A stretch of 64,000 nucleotides of DNA from Streptomyces mobaraensis (GCF_020099395.1 NZ_CP083590.1:4278001-4342000); one strand, 5' to 3'. Counted from the first letter of the stretch, positions 47,201 through 54,654 are shown. Program-made: numbers and translations. The notes: generated by a model from the letters alone, not told the origin.

Positions 47201-47470
47201 GCATGGGCCCACTGGCGGCTCGCCCAGGTCCACCTCGCCGACGGGTCGCCCGCTCAGGCCATGCGCCACGCCGAACCGGCGCTGTCTCTGGTGCGGTCCC
47301 TGGGTGCGGACCGCGTCGAAGGGGAACTGCTTTTCCTCCTGGCCGACGCCCTGGAACAGGTGGGGCACTTCGACCGGGCGCGTGCCTGCCGTACCGAGGC
47401 GGCATCGGTGACGAACCGGAAACTGCAGGGCTTGCACGATGCGATCGGGCGTCCAGGTACGGGGGAGTGA
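44219..47470 (+). CDS. AfsR-like SARP regulator: HTH - SARP/BTAD - NB-ARC - TPR
   Basis: This 1083-residue regulator has an extra N-terminal HTH-like domain (about residues 15-95; ANELAALLRSVTEGMTVRQL, then AARYAAGKTAWSEYRSG). The SARP DNA-binding domain follows (about 118-200; LLAVLGPVRHRRGAEWAPVG, ATPAELVGDLWG), then the BTAD helices (to about 360), an NB-ARC ATPase with Walker A GVGGVGKTALAL (K431) and DNARDAAQ/TSRARLVDL motifs, and C-terminal TPRs. AfsR-type proteins activate secondary metabolism and are regulated by Ser/Thr phosphorylation. Start GTG 44219 follows GGGAGG. It converges on the small DDH genes and a second AfsR-like gene. Confidence 0.9.
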   Translation: MAKAGRPQEGPKGRSAEANELAALLRSVTEGMTVRQLAARYAAGKTAWSEYRSGARTVPLPLLRKVLDDVVPDARAKDRLWRRARALHAAAVKGDNAVTAAVPYGSSAKPAAGGTGTGSGTGRDDGPLLAVLGPVRHRRGAEWAPVGPPQRCALLAALLLREGRSATPAELVGDLWGAHAPPSAVAALRTHASGLRKTLGGRSVLLSDSGGYSLPVRRGLVDLHRAEEAAVAAQRAFHAGVPGEARALFADALSLWTGETLAGVPGPYAAAQRARLEEWRLTLLESRLELDVESGQCADTVSELTLLVAEHPYRERFRELLMLALHRSGRRREALAVFTDARRLLLGELGVEPGPRLAELHRRLLTAGPQQAGAGSRGSVDVVPIVKPEQLPAVTAHFTGRESVAAEIRARLTTADGPGLCAVSGVGGVGKTALALYAARGVRECFPDGQLHADLRGAGNEPADPHTVLGAFLRTLGMPDAAVPGGTDERAALYRSLLARRRVLVLLDNARDAAQVRPLLPGAEKSAVLVTSRARLVDLEDAHLVDLDLMPHDEAFDLFARIVGEERAAAERDAAREVVAACGRLPLALRIAASRLVARSCWDIGTLARRLRDENRRLDELHVGNLTVTAAFRMGYGHLEPAQARAFRLLALAEGPDISLDAAAALLGLRPHGAERVLESLVDASLLVSVTTGRFHFHDLVRLYARTRAEQDETAAERTAARSRLLDFYQGMALHVYLLGRPGDRLADHVAPAPVPDSAPADLTAAAEWLVTETDCILACVRSVARGSTLRRAADLLYTARDISGSGPGQRAYLEAAMAVLKAALKEQDAFAEGRVRLALALHLSVAGDLVAAVEHADRYLESSLPQNDMLTRSHGANVRGIISNYQGALDESTRWFTAALKAFREQGDRPGEASALNNLAMTYAKGGDDARALNLAEQALAIHSEPGSSSWRRANSLYTRGRALAGLGRYRAAARDFTHALEIFRDCRQIRWQAWAHWRLAQVHLADGSPAQAMRHAEPALSLVRSLGADRVEGELLFLLADALEQVGHFDRARACRTEAASVTNRKLQGLHDAIGRPGTGE

Positions 47471-47630
47471 CGGGTCCGGTCCCCGACGCTCCCCGAGCGC
47501 GGCGCCGGTGCGGAGGGGCTCCTTCCGCAGCCGACCGCCGTGGGCGGCGGCATCCGCGCGGCCGGCCACCTTGGCGCCGTCCGCGCGCCCGCGGCTCGGC
47601 GGGCGGAGGCCCTGACGGGCCGGGAACGGG

Positions 47631-47664
47631 GCGTGGCCCACCATGAGAACGTGGTGGGCCACGC
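47631..47664. terminator. Bidirectional hairpin terminator
   Basis: GCGTGGCCCACCA (47631-47643) and TGGTGGGCCACGC (47652-47664) form a perfect 13-bp stem with an 8-nt loop, between the convergent SARP gene and the DDH-repeat gene. Confidence 0.9.
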
Positions 47665-47691
47665 CGCTGTGTAGTGAGCGGGTGTGCCGGG

Positions 47692-48042
47692 TCAGCTCTT
47701 GTGGCCGCCGGCCGGGGTGACGGTGCCGTGGTCGTCGACGGGCGGGACGGTGCCGTGGTCGTCGACGGGGGCCACCGTGCCGTGGTCATCCACCGGGGCG
47801 ACGGTGCCGTGGTCGTCGACGGGCGGGACGGTGCCGTGGTCGTCGACGGGCGGGACGGTGCCGTGGTCGTCGACGGGGGCCACCGTGCCGTGGTCATCCA
47901 CCGGGGCGGCCGAGGCGATGCGGACGTCGCGGCCGGTGTGGTCGCTCGCGAGAGCCGAACCGGCGCCGAGGGCGGCGGTCGCGCCGACGATCCCGAGGAC
48001 GATGAACGCTTTCTTCGTGCGGCCGAGTTTGTTGTGCGACAT
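47692..48042 (-). CDS. Small secreted protein with seven VDDHGTV repeats
   Basis: This 116-residue protein has a Sec-type signal peptide (KKAFIVLGIVGATAALG, cleavage likely after ALA in GSALAS) and a mature part made almost entirely of seven tandem nonapeptides, APVDDHGTV or PPVDDHGTV (residues 46-108), ending TPAGGHKS. The Asp-Asp-His units suggest metal binding, by inference. It recalls AfsS, the small protein beside afsR, whose repeats contain DNH, but AfsS is not secreted. Start ATG 48042 has AAGGGAT upstream. Its signal peptide resembles that of the 65-residue product at 48721-48918. Confidence 0.8.
   Translation of the reverse strand: MSHNKLGRTKKAFIVLGIVGATAALGAGSALASDHTGRDVRIASAAPVDDHGTVAPVDDHGTVPPVDDHGTVPPVDDHGTVAPVDDHGTVAPVDDHGTVPPVDDHGTVTPAGGHKS
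47719..47907 (-). repeat. Seven 27-bp in-frame tandem repeats
   Basis: The coding repeat is an exact array of 27-bp units without length changes. Two variants alternate (GTCGTCGAC or GTCATCCAC at the unit end on the plus strand), and the block containing GTCATCCACCGGGGCG recurs 108 bp apart. This indicates a four-unit duplication. Confidence 0.9.
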
Positions 48043-48720
48043 GGGTATCCCTTGAGAAGCGTGTGACTGCGGTGTTCTCAGATGCACCTGATGCGTTCGA
48101 ACTTGGCAGAGACGCAGAGGGAAAGCCAGCGGTCACGGCTCAACTCCCGGCCTGAGGACGGTTGTTGTTGGTAACAGGCGGCACCGGAACGGCGATCGCG
48201 GAGGCGCCGGGCCGTAGGGAAGGTGGCGCGCATTGGCCCACTGGCCGCGCCTCGGCCTTCGGCTTACGAGGGGGCCGTTGTCAGTGGTTTCCATGAGAAT
48301 GGAGGCACTGGTCAGCAGGAACGGACCGGTCTCCCTGCCGTCAACGCTCCCGCCTGCCGTCAACAGGCGCGTTCGGCATGGGCGGCCACCGGCGCGACGA
48401 CGTCGTGCCGGGTCCGGCGGCTTCGGCGAATCGGGGGTGGCGATGCGGAGTGGCGGAGTGCGGTCTGGTGGGCCGGAGGGCCGGGTGCGGCCGGGGGTCG
48501 GTGGGGATGATCACCACGCGGGCCTCGGGCCGGCAGCGCGGGCCGGATGGTGTGTGGCGTAAGCGGGAGCGGCCACCGTGCTCCCTGACACCCGGGAGCG
48601 GCGTCCGTATCGGACTGCCGGGTGACGACGCATGACGCGGAGGCCGTGGCATGGCCAGGGGCTCCCTCGGCCGTTGCGCCGGGGGAGCTCCTTGTCGTGG
48701 GCCGAAGGCCCGTCAGACGC
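48043..48720. other. Intergenic region between the small DDH genes
   Basis: I see no supportable gene in these 678 bp. A small hairpin GGGCC-GAA-GGCCC (48699-48711) just past the stop of the 65-residue gene may terminate it. The promoter for the repeat-protein gene should lie at about 48060-48200 on the minus strand but I cannot place it. Confidence 0.5.
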
Positions 48721-48918
48721 CTATGACACGTGGTGGTCGTCCGCGCCGGTGGTGTGGTCGGCGGCGCCGCCGAGCGGCGACGCGGCGGCGCTCTGCAAGG
48801 TCGGCGTGCTGCCGGCGTGCAGGTCGGCGGCGGCGGGCGTGATCGCGAGGACCGTGGCCGCCCCGGCGATCGCAAGGGCTACCAGCGTCTTCTTGGCGCG
48901 GTCGGTGGTCGGGCCCAT
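48721..48918 (-). CDS. Small secreted protein, DDH family
   Basis: This 65-residue protein has a signal peptide (AKKTLVALAIAGAATVLAIT, likely cleaved after AAA) and a short mature part with AGSTPTLQSAAAS and the C-terminus ADHTTGADDHHVS. The signal and the ADDHH end relate it to the repeat protein at 47692 and to the 55-residue product at 49206. Start ATG 48918 has GAGGAG 6 nt upstream. It lies in the same direction as, and downstream of, the AfsR-like gene at 49609-52539. Function unknown. Confidence 0.72.
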   Translation of the reverse strand: MGPTTDRAKKTLVALAIAGAATVLAITPAAADLHAGSTPTLQSAAASPLGGAADHTTGADDHHVS

Positions 48919-49146
48919 GGGGACTCCTCTTGCTCGGGATACGGAGGTGGGTTGTCGGTGCATCCCGCGGTACGGCCGTGTCTGGACGCGCCGAAATCCC
49001 GGCCTCGTCCCGGCCGCCCGTAGGCATGGACAGGGCCGGCATCGGCGGCTCCCCCTCCCCGCCGCCGCTGCCGGCCCCGAGCTGTCGAACATTCGGCGAA
49101 GCCCCCTGTTCCCCCGCGCCTTGGGGTTCCGCCGGGATCGGTGGAC

Positions 49147-49171
49147 GGGGTCCTGACGTGTCAGGAACCCC
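49147..49171 (-). terminator. Hairpin terminator after the 55-residue gene
   Basis: GGGG-T-CCTGAC (49147-49157) and GTCAGG-AA-CCCC (49160-49171) form a stem with a 2-nt loop and a small internal bulge, 35 nt past the stop codon in the minus direction. Confidence 0.65.
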
Positions 49172-49205
49172 CGCCCACCTGCGAACCGATCAGCCGGTCC
49201 GATGC

Positions 49206-49373
49206 TCAGACCGGCTCGGAGCCCGCGTGATGGTCGTCAGGGCTCGTGGGTGTGTCCCCGAGCTTCTTGACCTTGGGCTTGGTCGGCGCGGTGGCGACGC
49301 CGGGTACGGCGCTCACCACCGAACCGTCCTGGGAAATGGGCGGAATGGGATCGAGCTTGTTCTCTTCGCTCAT
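49206..49373 (-). CDS. Small 55-residue DDHH protein, AfsS-like candidate
   Basis: This gene is shorter than usual gene-finding limits. It encodes 55 residues beginning MSEENKLDPIPPISQDGS, with a Lys/Pro middle (TKPKVKKLGD) and the end TPTSPDDHHAGSEPV. There is no signal peptide or membrane segment, so it is cytoplasmic, unlike its two neighbours. Start ATG 49373 has GAGGTG 7 nt upstream. It is the first gene downstream of the AfsR-like regulator, 235 bp away and in the same direction, the position afsS occupies beside afsR. Size and Asp/His/Pro composition also recall AfsS. The relation is inference. Confidence 0.7.
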   Translation of the reverse strand: MSEENKLDPIPPISQDGSVVSAVPGVATAPTKPKVKKLGDTPTSPDDHHAGSEPV

Positions 49374-49534
49374 GGTCGTTCACCTCTGTGGGACGGTGCG
49401 AGTCGTGCGATACGACGGGGTGGAGAAACCCGTCCGGCGATTCCCCCGAGGACCGCCGGACGGGCACACCGGGATCGGGCACCCCGGTGGGCGATGCATC
49501 ACCGCGACCCGCCTGCCCCCCGACGCGACGGATC

Positions 49535-49577
49535 GATAACCATGAGAGTGACACCTGGCGATAAACGATCGATGAAC
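49535..49577 (-). promoter_or_regulatory. Candidate SARP operator (heptamer direct repeats)
   Basis: On the minus strand GTTCATC (49577-49571) is followed after a 4-nt spacer by GTTTATC (49566-49560), an 11-bp period; GGTTATC (49541-49535) follows 18 nt later. SARP proteins such as AfsR bind direct heptamer repeats of this period near the -35. It lies between the AfsR-like gene stop (49609) and the 55-residue gene, about 160 nt before its start. Confidence 0.45.
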
Positions 49578-49608
49578 GTGCACATGACGCCTTTGCGCGT
49601 ACCCCGGG

Positions 49609-52539
49609 TCAGGTGTGCGCCATCTCCAGCAGCCGGCGTACCTCCGCCGCCTCCCCTTCGTTGCCCAACTGCTCGAACGTCCGTAGGGCCTCCGCCCAGC
49701 AGGCCCGCGCGCGACCGCGCTGACCAAGACGGTCGAGGCAGTGGCCGAGCACGGTGAGGATGCCTCCCCGGCGCCACTCGCCGCCGATGCCGCGCAACCG
49801 GACGAGGGCCTGTTCGGCGTGGGCGGCGCCGCGAGCGTGGTCGCCCAGGGTGTGGAATGCCTCCGCCATCCGCGCGAGGCTCCATCCCTCCCACATCCGC
49901 TGCCGGTTCTGCCGGAAGATAGACAACGCCTCGACGAACTGGGCCAAAGCGTCCTCGTGCCGCTGCGCGGCGCGGAGTGCCATGCCGTAGGCGTAGTGGC
50001 CGTTGGCAAGCCGCCAGGAAACCTGCAGTTCACGGTAGATGGCCAGGCTCTGTTCCGCGAGGCGGACCGCGGTCTCCGACCGTCCGGTCTCGCCGTGGAC
50101 GCGTGAGAGGTTGCTGAGCGCGCTGACCTCACCAGGACGGTTGCCGTCCGCACGGAACGAGGCCAGTGCCTGCTCGCAGTACGTCTCCGCGTCCCCATAG
50201 CGCTGCTGGTAAATAGCGACGATGGCGCGGATGTTCGCCGCGATGCACCGCGGAAGGATGTCACCGCTTTCCCGCGCCAGCCGAAGCGCCTCAGCGGCTT
50301 GTTGGTCCGCCTGGGAGAACCGGCCGGAGAGGCTGTGGACGTTGGCGAGCACGGTCCGGGCCCGCCCCTCCGCCCGGGAGTCCCCGACCCTCCGCGCCGC
50401 GGCCAGCATGTCGTCCGCCGCGTTCGCGTACAGGCGGGAGTACGCGCCGGACTCCGTGAGGTCGTTCGTCGCGAGCAGCAGATCGACGGCCTTGCGCAGG
50501 GGCTCGCCGGTGTCCTGGGCGTGCTGCCGGACGCACGCCAGCATGCAGGGCGCCTCCGCGTAGAGCCAGTCCGCGCCGGCGGCCCGGTCCGTGAACGTTA
50601 ATCCCTGGTGGGTGGTCGGCGTGATGTTCTTCAGCAGCTGGTCCCCCGGCCGCTCCAGCACGTACACCCCCGCCGCCGTCGACAGGTAGAAGTCCAGCAG
50701 GCGCGACATCGCCGCCTCCCGTTCCGCCGGGGGCTGTTCGTCGCGTTCGGCGCAGGAGCGGGCGTAGAGGCGGAGGAGGTCGTGGAAGCGGTAGCGGCCG
50801 GGGGCGGCGGATTCGAGGAGGGAGGCGTCGACGAGGGTTTCCAGGAGTTCTTCCGTGGTGTCGACGTCGAGGTCGAGGACGGCCGCGGCGGCCGGGAGGG
50901 AGATGTCCGGGCCGTCGGGGAGGCCGAGCAGGCGGAAGGCGCGGGCCTGGGCCGGTTCGAGCTGGCCGTAGCCGAGTTCGAAGGTGGCCTTGACGGCGAG
51001 GTCGCCGGCGCGGAGTTCGTCGAGGCGGCGGCGTTCGTCGCCGAGCTTGCGGGCGAGGACGGAGACCGTCCAGGTGCGGCGGGCGGCGAGGCGGGACGCC
51101 GCGATGCGGATGGCGAGCGGCAGGAAGCCGCAGGCGGCGACGGTGTCCATGGCCGCGTCGCGCTCGGCGGCGACGCGTTCGGTGCCGACGATGCGGGTGA
51201 AGAGGACGAGGGCCTCCTCGGGGCTCATCACGTCCAGGTCCACCAGGTGGGCGCCGGCCAGGTCGACCATGCGGGTGCGGCTGGTGACGAGGGCCGCGCA
51301 GCCCTCCGTGCCCGGGAGCAGCGGGCGGACCTGGGCGGCGTCGCGCGCGTTGTCGAGGAGGGCGAGGACGCGGCGGCCGTCGAGGGTGGAGCGGAAGAGG
51401 GCGGAGCGTTCCTGGAGGCCCTCGGGTATCGCAGAGTCGGCGACGCCGAGGGCGCGCAGGAACGCGCCGAGGACGGCCTCGGGTTCGGCGACGACGGGCC
51501 CGGTGCCCTGGAGGTCGACGTAGAGCTGGCCGTCGGGGAAGTGCTCGCGGGCGGCGTGCGCGACGTGCACGGCGAGCGTCGTCTTGCCGACGCCCCCGAT
51601 GCCCGCCACCGCGGACACCGCCATCACCCGGCCCTCGGCGGTCGCCAGTTGGTGGCTGAGCTCCTGGACGAACGCGTCCCGGCCGGTGAAGTCGGGGACG
51701 GTGGCCGGGAGCTGGGCGGGGCGGACGAAGGACAGGCCACTGCCGGCGCGGTCGCCGGAGGGGTGGGGGGCGAGGTCGGCGTCGCCGCGCAGGATGCGCT
51801 GCTGGAGCTCGGAGAGCTCGGCGCACGGCTCGACGCCCAGTTCGTCGTCGAGCAGCCGCCGGGTGTCGGTGTACACGGCCAGCGCCTCGGCCTGCCGGCC
51901 GCTGCGGTACAGGGCCAGCATCAGCAGTTCGCGCAGCCGCTCGCGCAGCGGGTGCGCGGCGGTCAGCGCGGTGAGCTCCGAGACCGCCTCCGCGTGGTGG
52001 CCGAGCTCCAGGTCCAGGTCGAGCCGGGTCTCCACCAGGCCGAGCCGCCACTCCTCCAGGCGGGCGCGCTGGGTGTCGGCGTACGGGCCGGGGACGTGCG
52101 CGAGCGGCTCGCCGTCCCAGACGGCCAGCGCCTCCGTGATGAGCGCCCTGGCCCGGGTGCCGTTGCCCGCGGCGCGGGCCTTCTCCGCCTCGGCGGCGAG
52201 GCGTTCCGCGGTGTCGATGTCCAGGCAGCCGACGCCGGCCCGCAGCGCGTACCCGCCCGCCTCGCTGGCCAGCACGTCCGCGTCCGGCCCGAACGCCTTG
52301 CGGAGCCGGGACGCGTAGGTGCGCAGCGCGGCGAGTGCCGCGTGCGGGGGGTCGTCGCCCCACAGCGCGTCCACGAGCTCCGCCGCCGTGGCCGTCCGGC
52401 CACCGCGCAGCAGCAGCGCGGCGAGCAGGGCCCGTTGCTGGGGCGAACCGGTCCGCAGTTCCTCGCCGCCGCGCCAGGCGCGGACGGGCCCGAGCACGGC
52501 GAAGCGCAGTCGCTGTCCGTGCCCTGTGTCGCCGGCCAT
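49609..52539 (-). CDS. AfsR-like SARP regulator: SARP/BTAD - NB-ARC - TPR
   Basis: This 976-residue AfsR-type activator starts with the OmpR-like SARP DNA-binding domain (LRFAVLGPVRAWRGGEELRT, ATAAELVDALWGDDPPHAAL) and the BTAD helices (ERLRELLMLALYRSGRQAEA and VYTDTRRLLDDELGVEP). The NB-ARC follows with Walker A GIGGVGKTTLAVHV (K319), LALLDNARDAAQVRPLLPG and TSRTRMVDLAG; the C-terminus is TPR-rich (about residues 640-976). It lacks the extra N-terminal HTH of its convergent relative at 44219. Start ATG 52539 follows AGGGGG. Likely regulated by kinase phosphorylation, as AfsR is by AfsK; three kinase-like genes lie at 31502-43286. Confidence 0.92.
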   Translation of the reverse strand: MAGDTGHGQRLRFAVLGPVRAWRGGEELRTGSPQQRALLAALLLRGGRTATAAELVDALWGDDPPHAALAALRTYASRLRKAFGPDADVLASEAGGYALRAGVGCLDIDTAERLAAEAEKARAAGNGTRARALITEALAVWDGEPLAHVPGPYADTQRARLEEWRLGLVETRLDLDLELGHHAEAVSELTALTAAHPLRERLRELLMLALYRSGRQAEALAVYTDTRRLLDDELGVEPCAELSELQQRILRGDADLAPHPSGDRAGSGLSFVRPAQLPATVPDFTGRDAFVQELSHQLATAEGRVMAVSAVAGIGGVGKTTLAVHVAHAAREHFPDGQLYVDLQGTGPVVAEPEAVLGAFLRALGVADSAIPEGLQERSALFRSTLDGRRVLALLDNARDAAQVRPLLPGTEGCAALVTSRTRMVDLAGAHLVDLDVMSPEEALVLFTRIVGTERVAAERDAAMDTVAACGFLPLAIRIAASRLAARRTWTVSVLARKLGDERRRLDELRAGDLAVKATFELGYGQLEPAQARAFRLLGLPDGPDISLPAAAAVLDLDVDTTEELLETLVDASLLESAAPGRYRFHDLLRLYARSCAERDEQPPAEREAAMSRLLDFYLSTAAGVYVLERPGDQLLKNITPTTHQGLTFTDRAAGADWLYAEAPCMLACVRQHAQDTGEPLRKAVDLLLATNDLTESGAYSRLYANAADDMLAAARRVGDSRAEGRARTVLANVHSLSGRFSQADQQAAEALRLARESGDILPRCIAANIRAIVAIYQQRYGDAETYCEQALASFRADGNRPGEVSALSNLSRVHGETGRSETAVRLAEQSLAIYRELQVSWRLANGHYAYGMALRAAQRHEDALAQFVEALSIFRQNRQRMWEGWSLARMAEAFHTLGDHARGAAHAEQALVRLRGIGGEWRRGGILTVLGHCLDRLGQRGRARACWAEALRTFEQLGNEGEAAEVRRLLEMAHT

Positions 52540-53049
52540 CGTGACCCCCTGCTCGTCCTGCTCGGTGGCACCGGCCAGTCTGCCCTGTCCGGGGCCCCGG
52601 CGTCAGCACCGGTCCGGCCCTCTCCACAGGGCCTTCAAACGCTGTGGACGGGCCCCGGCGGGGGGAGTCCGGGGGCCGCGCGGCGCTCCGACGGAGGCAC
52701 GGAGTCCGCCGGGCCGCCGCTCCGGCGGGCGGGGGTACGGGGGGGTGGGGCATGGGCCCGCAGCGACGTGAACAGGGGATGTGGGCGGGCCGGTCTCCTC
52801 AACTGCCCGCAGGGAGAGGGGTGTCGGGTGGCCGGCGGGCCGGGGCCGGTGCTGGCGTGGCGCGGGGGTCCGGGGGCCGGGCGGGGGTCCCTCCGGTGGT
52901 GGGCGGCGGTTGCGGGGGCTTCCGTGGGACGCGGCGTACGGCCGGATGTCGCCGTCCGATGCTCCAGGGGGCCGGGCCCGGAGGGTGACGAGAGTCGCAG
53001 GGGGTGGGTGGGGCAGGTGGGGGAGGGGGGAGGACTGGTTCGTCGTCGC
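52540..53049. other. Intergenic region upstream of the AfsR-like gene
   Basis: These 510 bp are extremely G-rich on the plus strand and contain no gene I can support; long frames across it are products of base composition. The promoter of the AfsR-like gene should lie near 52560-52700 on the minus strand. Confidence 0.5.
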
Positions 53050-53127
53050 CCCGCGTCACCGTCGGGCGTGGCCGTCCCGCGTCACCGTCGGGCGTGGCCG
53101 TCCCGCGTCACGGTCCGGGGTGGCCGT
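53050..53127 (+). repeat. Three 26-bp tandem repeats
   Basis: Units beginning CCCGCGTCAC at 53050, 53076 and 53102 share GGGCGTGGCCGT-type ends; a partial fourth begins at 53128. They lead directly into the hairpin at 53122-53161 downstream of the cupin gene. Confidence 0.85.
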
Positions 53128-53161
53128 CCCGCGTCACCGGCCGGCGCTGCCCGGGACGGCC
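53122..53161 (-). terminator. Hairpin terminator after the cupin gene
   Basis: GGCCGTCCCG (53122-53131) and CGGGACGGCC (53152-53161) form a perfect 10-bp stem with a 20-nt loop, 8 nt past the cupin stop in the minus direction. One arm belongs to the tandem repeat array. Confidence 0.75.
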
Positions 53162-53169
53162 ACCCGGCC

Positions 53170-53532
53170 TCACCGCTTCGCGTAGTCCGTGAACCCCTGC
53201 CAGTCGACGATCACGCACGCCTCGTCGCCCACGACCCAGGCGTCATGCCCGGGCGGGCAGGACATCACATCACCGGGGCCGAACTCCTCCTCCTGCCCGT
53301 CGTCCATCACGACCCTGATCCGGCCCGAGACGACGTACGACGTGTGCGCGGCCTGGCAGCTGTCGGTGCCGGCGATCGGCCCGACGTGCGCGGACCAGCG
53401 CCACCCCGGCTCGAACGTCGCCCGGCCCACCGGTCCGGTGCTCAGGCTCACCAGCTCCAGCCGCCCCTTGCCGTCCTCGAACGGCCGGACTTCCTCCGGG
53501 GCGTCGAAACTCTTCCGCATGAGACCGGCCAT
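53170..53532 (-). CDS. Cupin domain protein
   Basis: This 120-residue single-domain cupin has RKSFDAPEEVRPFEDGKG at the start, the first cupin motif region TDSCQAAHTSYVVSGRIRVV with a Glu-rich DDGQEEEFGPGDVM strand, and the second motif PPGHDAWVVGDEACVIVDW. Only some of the classic metal His residues are present, so metal binding is uncertain. The ATG at 53532 is chosen over upstream frame positions because GAGGAG lies 8 nt before it. Function is unknown; small cupins are often sugar or stress-related isomerases or binding proteins. Confidence 0.85.
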   Translation of the reverse strand: MAGLMRKSFDAPEEVRPFEDGKGRLELVSLSTGPVGRATFEPGWRWSAHVGPIAGTDSCQAAHTSYVVSGRIRVVMDDGQEEEFGPGDVMSCPPGHDAWVVGDEACVIVDWQGFTDYAKR

Positions 53533-53777
53533 GGCGCTCTCCTCGGTTCGTCGGTCCTCGGGTGTCCGGCCGGCCGGTGCCCGGCCCGCCCTCACGAACG
53601 TAGGCGCGCGCGGCGGCGGGCGGCGAACGATGTGGGCCGGACGGGTGACGTCGCGGGCGGGGAAAGGCCGGTGCGGAGAACGACCGGAGCCGTGCGCCGG
53701 GTCCGGGGTACGGAGTCCGGGGCGCCCCCTCCGAGCCCCGGGCCCCGAACTCCGGACCCGGCGGGTCCGGCCGGGCC

Positions 53778-54485
53778 TCAGCCCCGCTCCTTCGCGGCGG
53801 GCAGCGGCGCCGGCTCCGCGTGGCGGACGGTGAAACCGCCCGACTTCACCGGGACGAACGGCGCGGGGGCCATGCAGGTGCCGACGCGTGCCGCGGTGGG
53901 GACGCCGTCGACCTCGTCCACGTTGCTCACCGCCCAGTGGAACCCGAACCGGCCCTTGCCCGGGCCGCCGGTCCGGGCGCTGAACCCGTACCGCTTGCCG
54001 ACCTCTCCCGGGATGTCGGACTTGGTGACGATGGCGGTGAACGTCGCCGTGTCCCCGCCCGTGACCAGGCAGTCCACGGCGGCCTCAGCCCGTCGGGTCG
54101 TGTGGTCGGCGGCCTGCCAGTGCGACCAGGAGACCGTGCCCCGGGCGTCGGTCGGCAGGCCGTGCTTCATGTCGGGGTCGGCCCGCGGGTGGCTGAACGG
54201 TACGGACGTCGCGTCGACCTTGAAGCGGATGACGTCCCGGGGGACGTAGGAGAAGTCGAGGCGGGCTTCGCCGGTCACCCGGGCCGGTGCCGCCTTGGCC
54301 GGCTGCGTGGGCTTCACGTGAGGGGCCGGTGCCGCGGAGTCCGACGCCGAGGCGGCGGGGCCGAGCCCGGAGACGGCGGCGCACGTGGCGGCCACCGCGA
54401 GCGCCGCGGCCACCGTCCGCCGCCGGCCGGCGGCACCGCCGCGCCCGTGCCCCTCGCCCTTCCCAAGCCTCTTGGTGCTTCGCAT
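53778..54485 (-). CDS. Secreted hypothetical protein
   Basis: This 235-residue protein has a long basic N-region with three Arg before a hydrophobic core (RRRTVAAALAVAATCAAVSG), so export by Sec or Tat is likely, with cleavage near ASASDSA. The mature part is beta-rich, with LDFSYVPRDVIRFKVDATS, VSWSHWQAADHTTRRAEAAV and GFHWAVSNVDEVDG, and two Cys (DCLVTGGD and VGTCMAP) that could form a disulfide. I do not recognise the family. Start ATG 54485. It is divergent from the MerR-type gene, separated by 169 bp containing that regulator's probable operator. Confidence 0.75.
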   Translation of the reverse strand: MRSTKRLGKGEGHGRGGAAGRRRTVAAALAVAATCAAVSGLGPAASASDSAAPAPHVKPTQPAKAAPARVTGEARLDFSYVPRDVIRFKVDATSVPFSHPRADPDMKHGLPTDARGTVSWSHWQAADHTTRRAEAAVDCLVTGGDTATFTAIVTKSDIPGEVGKRYGFSARTGGPGKGRFGFHWAVSNVDEVDGVPTAARVGTCMAPAPFVPVKSGGFTVRHAEPAPLPAAKERG

Positions 54486-54622
54486 GGTGAACTCCCCTTC
54501 TTGTCAGCCCGGTTCGGTGATCACCACTCTTCCGGCCGCGGGGGCGCCCCACCATCTGCCGATCGGCGGATCCGCGGGGGCCGCGGCACGCCGGGCTCTG
54601 CCGTTCGGCGGTGCGGCTTGAA

Positions 54623-54639
54623 CCTCACGTCGCGTGAGG
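54623..54639. promoter_or_regulatory. MerR-type operator CCTCACG-TCG-CGTGAGG
   Basis: A perfect 7-bp inverted repeat with a 3-nt centre, preceded by TTGAA, lies 15 nt before the MerR GTG start. MerR-family regulators bind such palindromes between -35 and -10 with a lengthened spacer; autoregulation is inferred. Confidence 0.7.
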
Positions 54640-54654
54640 AGGCAGGGTGGTGCC

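Noticed and set aside
47719..47907. CRISPR-like array
   Set aside because: The 27-bp units are contiguous without unique spacers and encode protein; there are no cas genes in the window.
47684..48055. Plus-strand open frame with repeated Ser/Thr/Trp units
   Set aside because: It is the reverse frame of the DDH repeat array. The minus-strand frame has a signal peptide and ribosome binding site, while this one has neither.
50608..54249. Plus-strand open frame of about 1200 codons opposite the AfsR-like gene
   Set aside because: It is antisense to the regulator, has no family motif or ribosome binding site and runs on through non-coding G-rich sequence.
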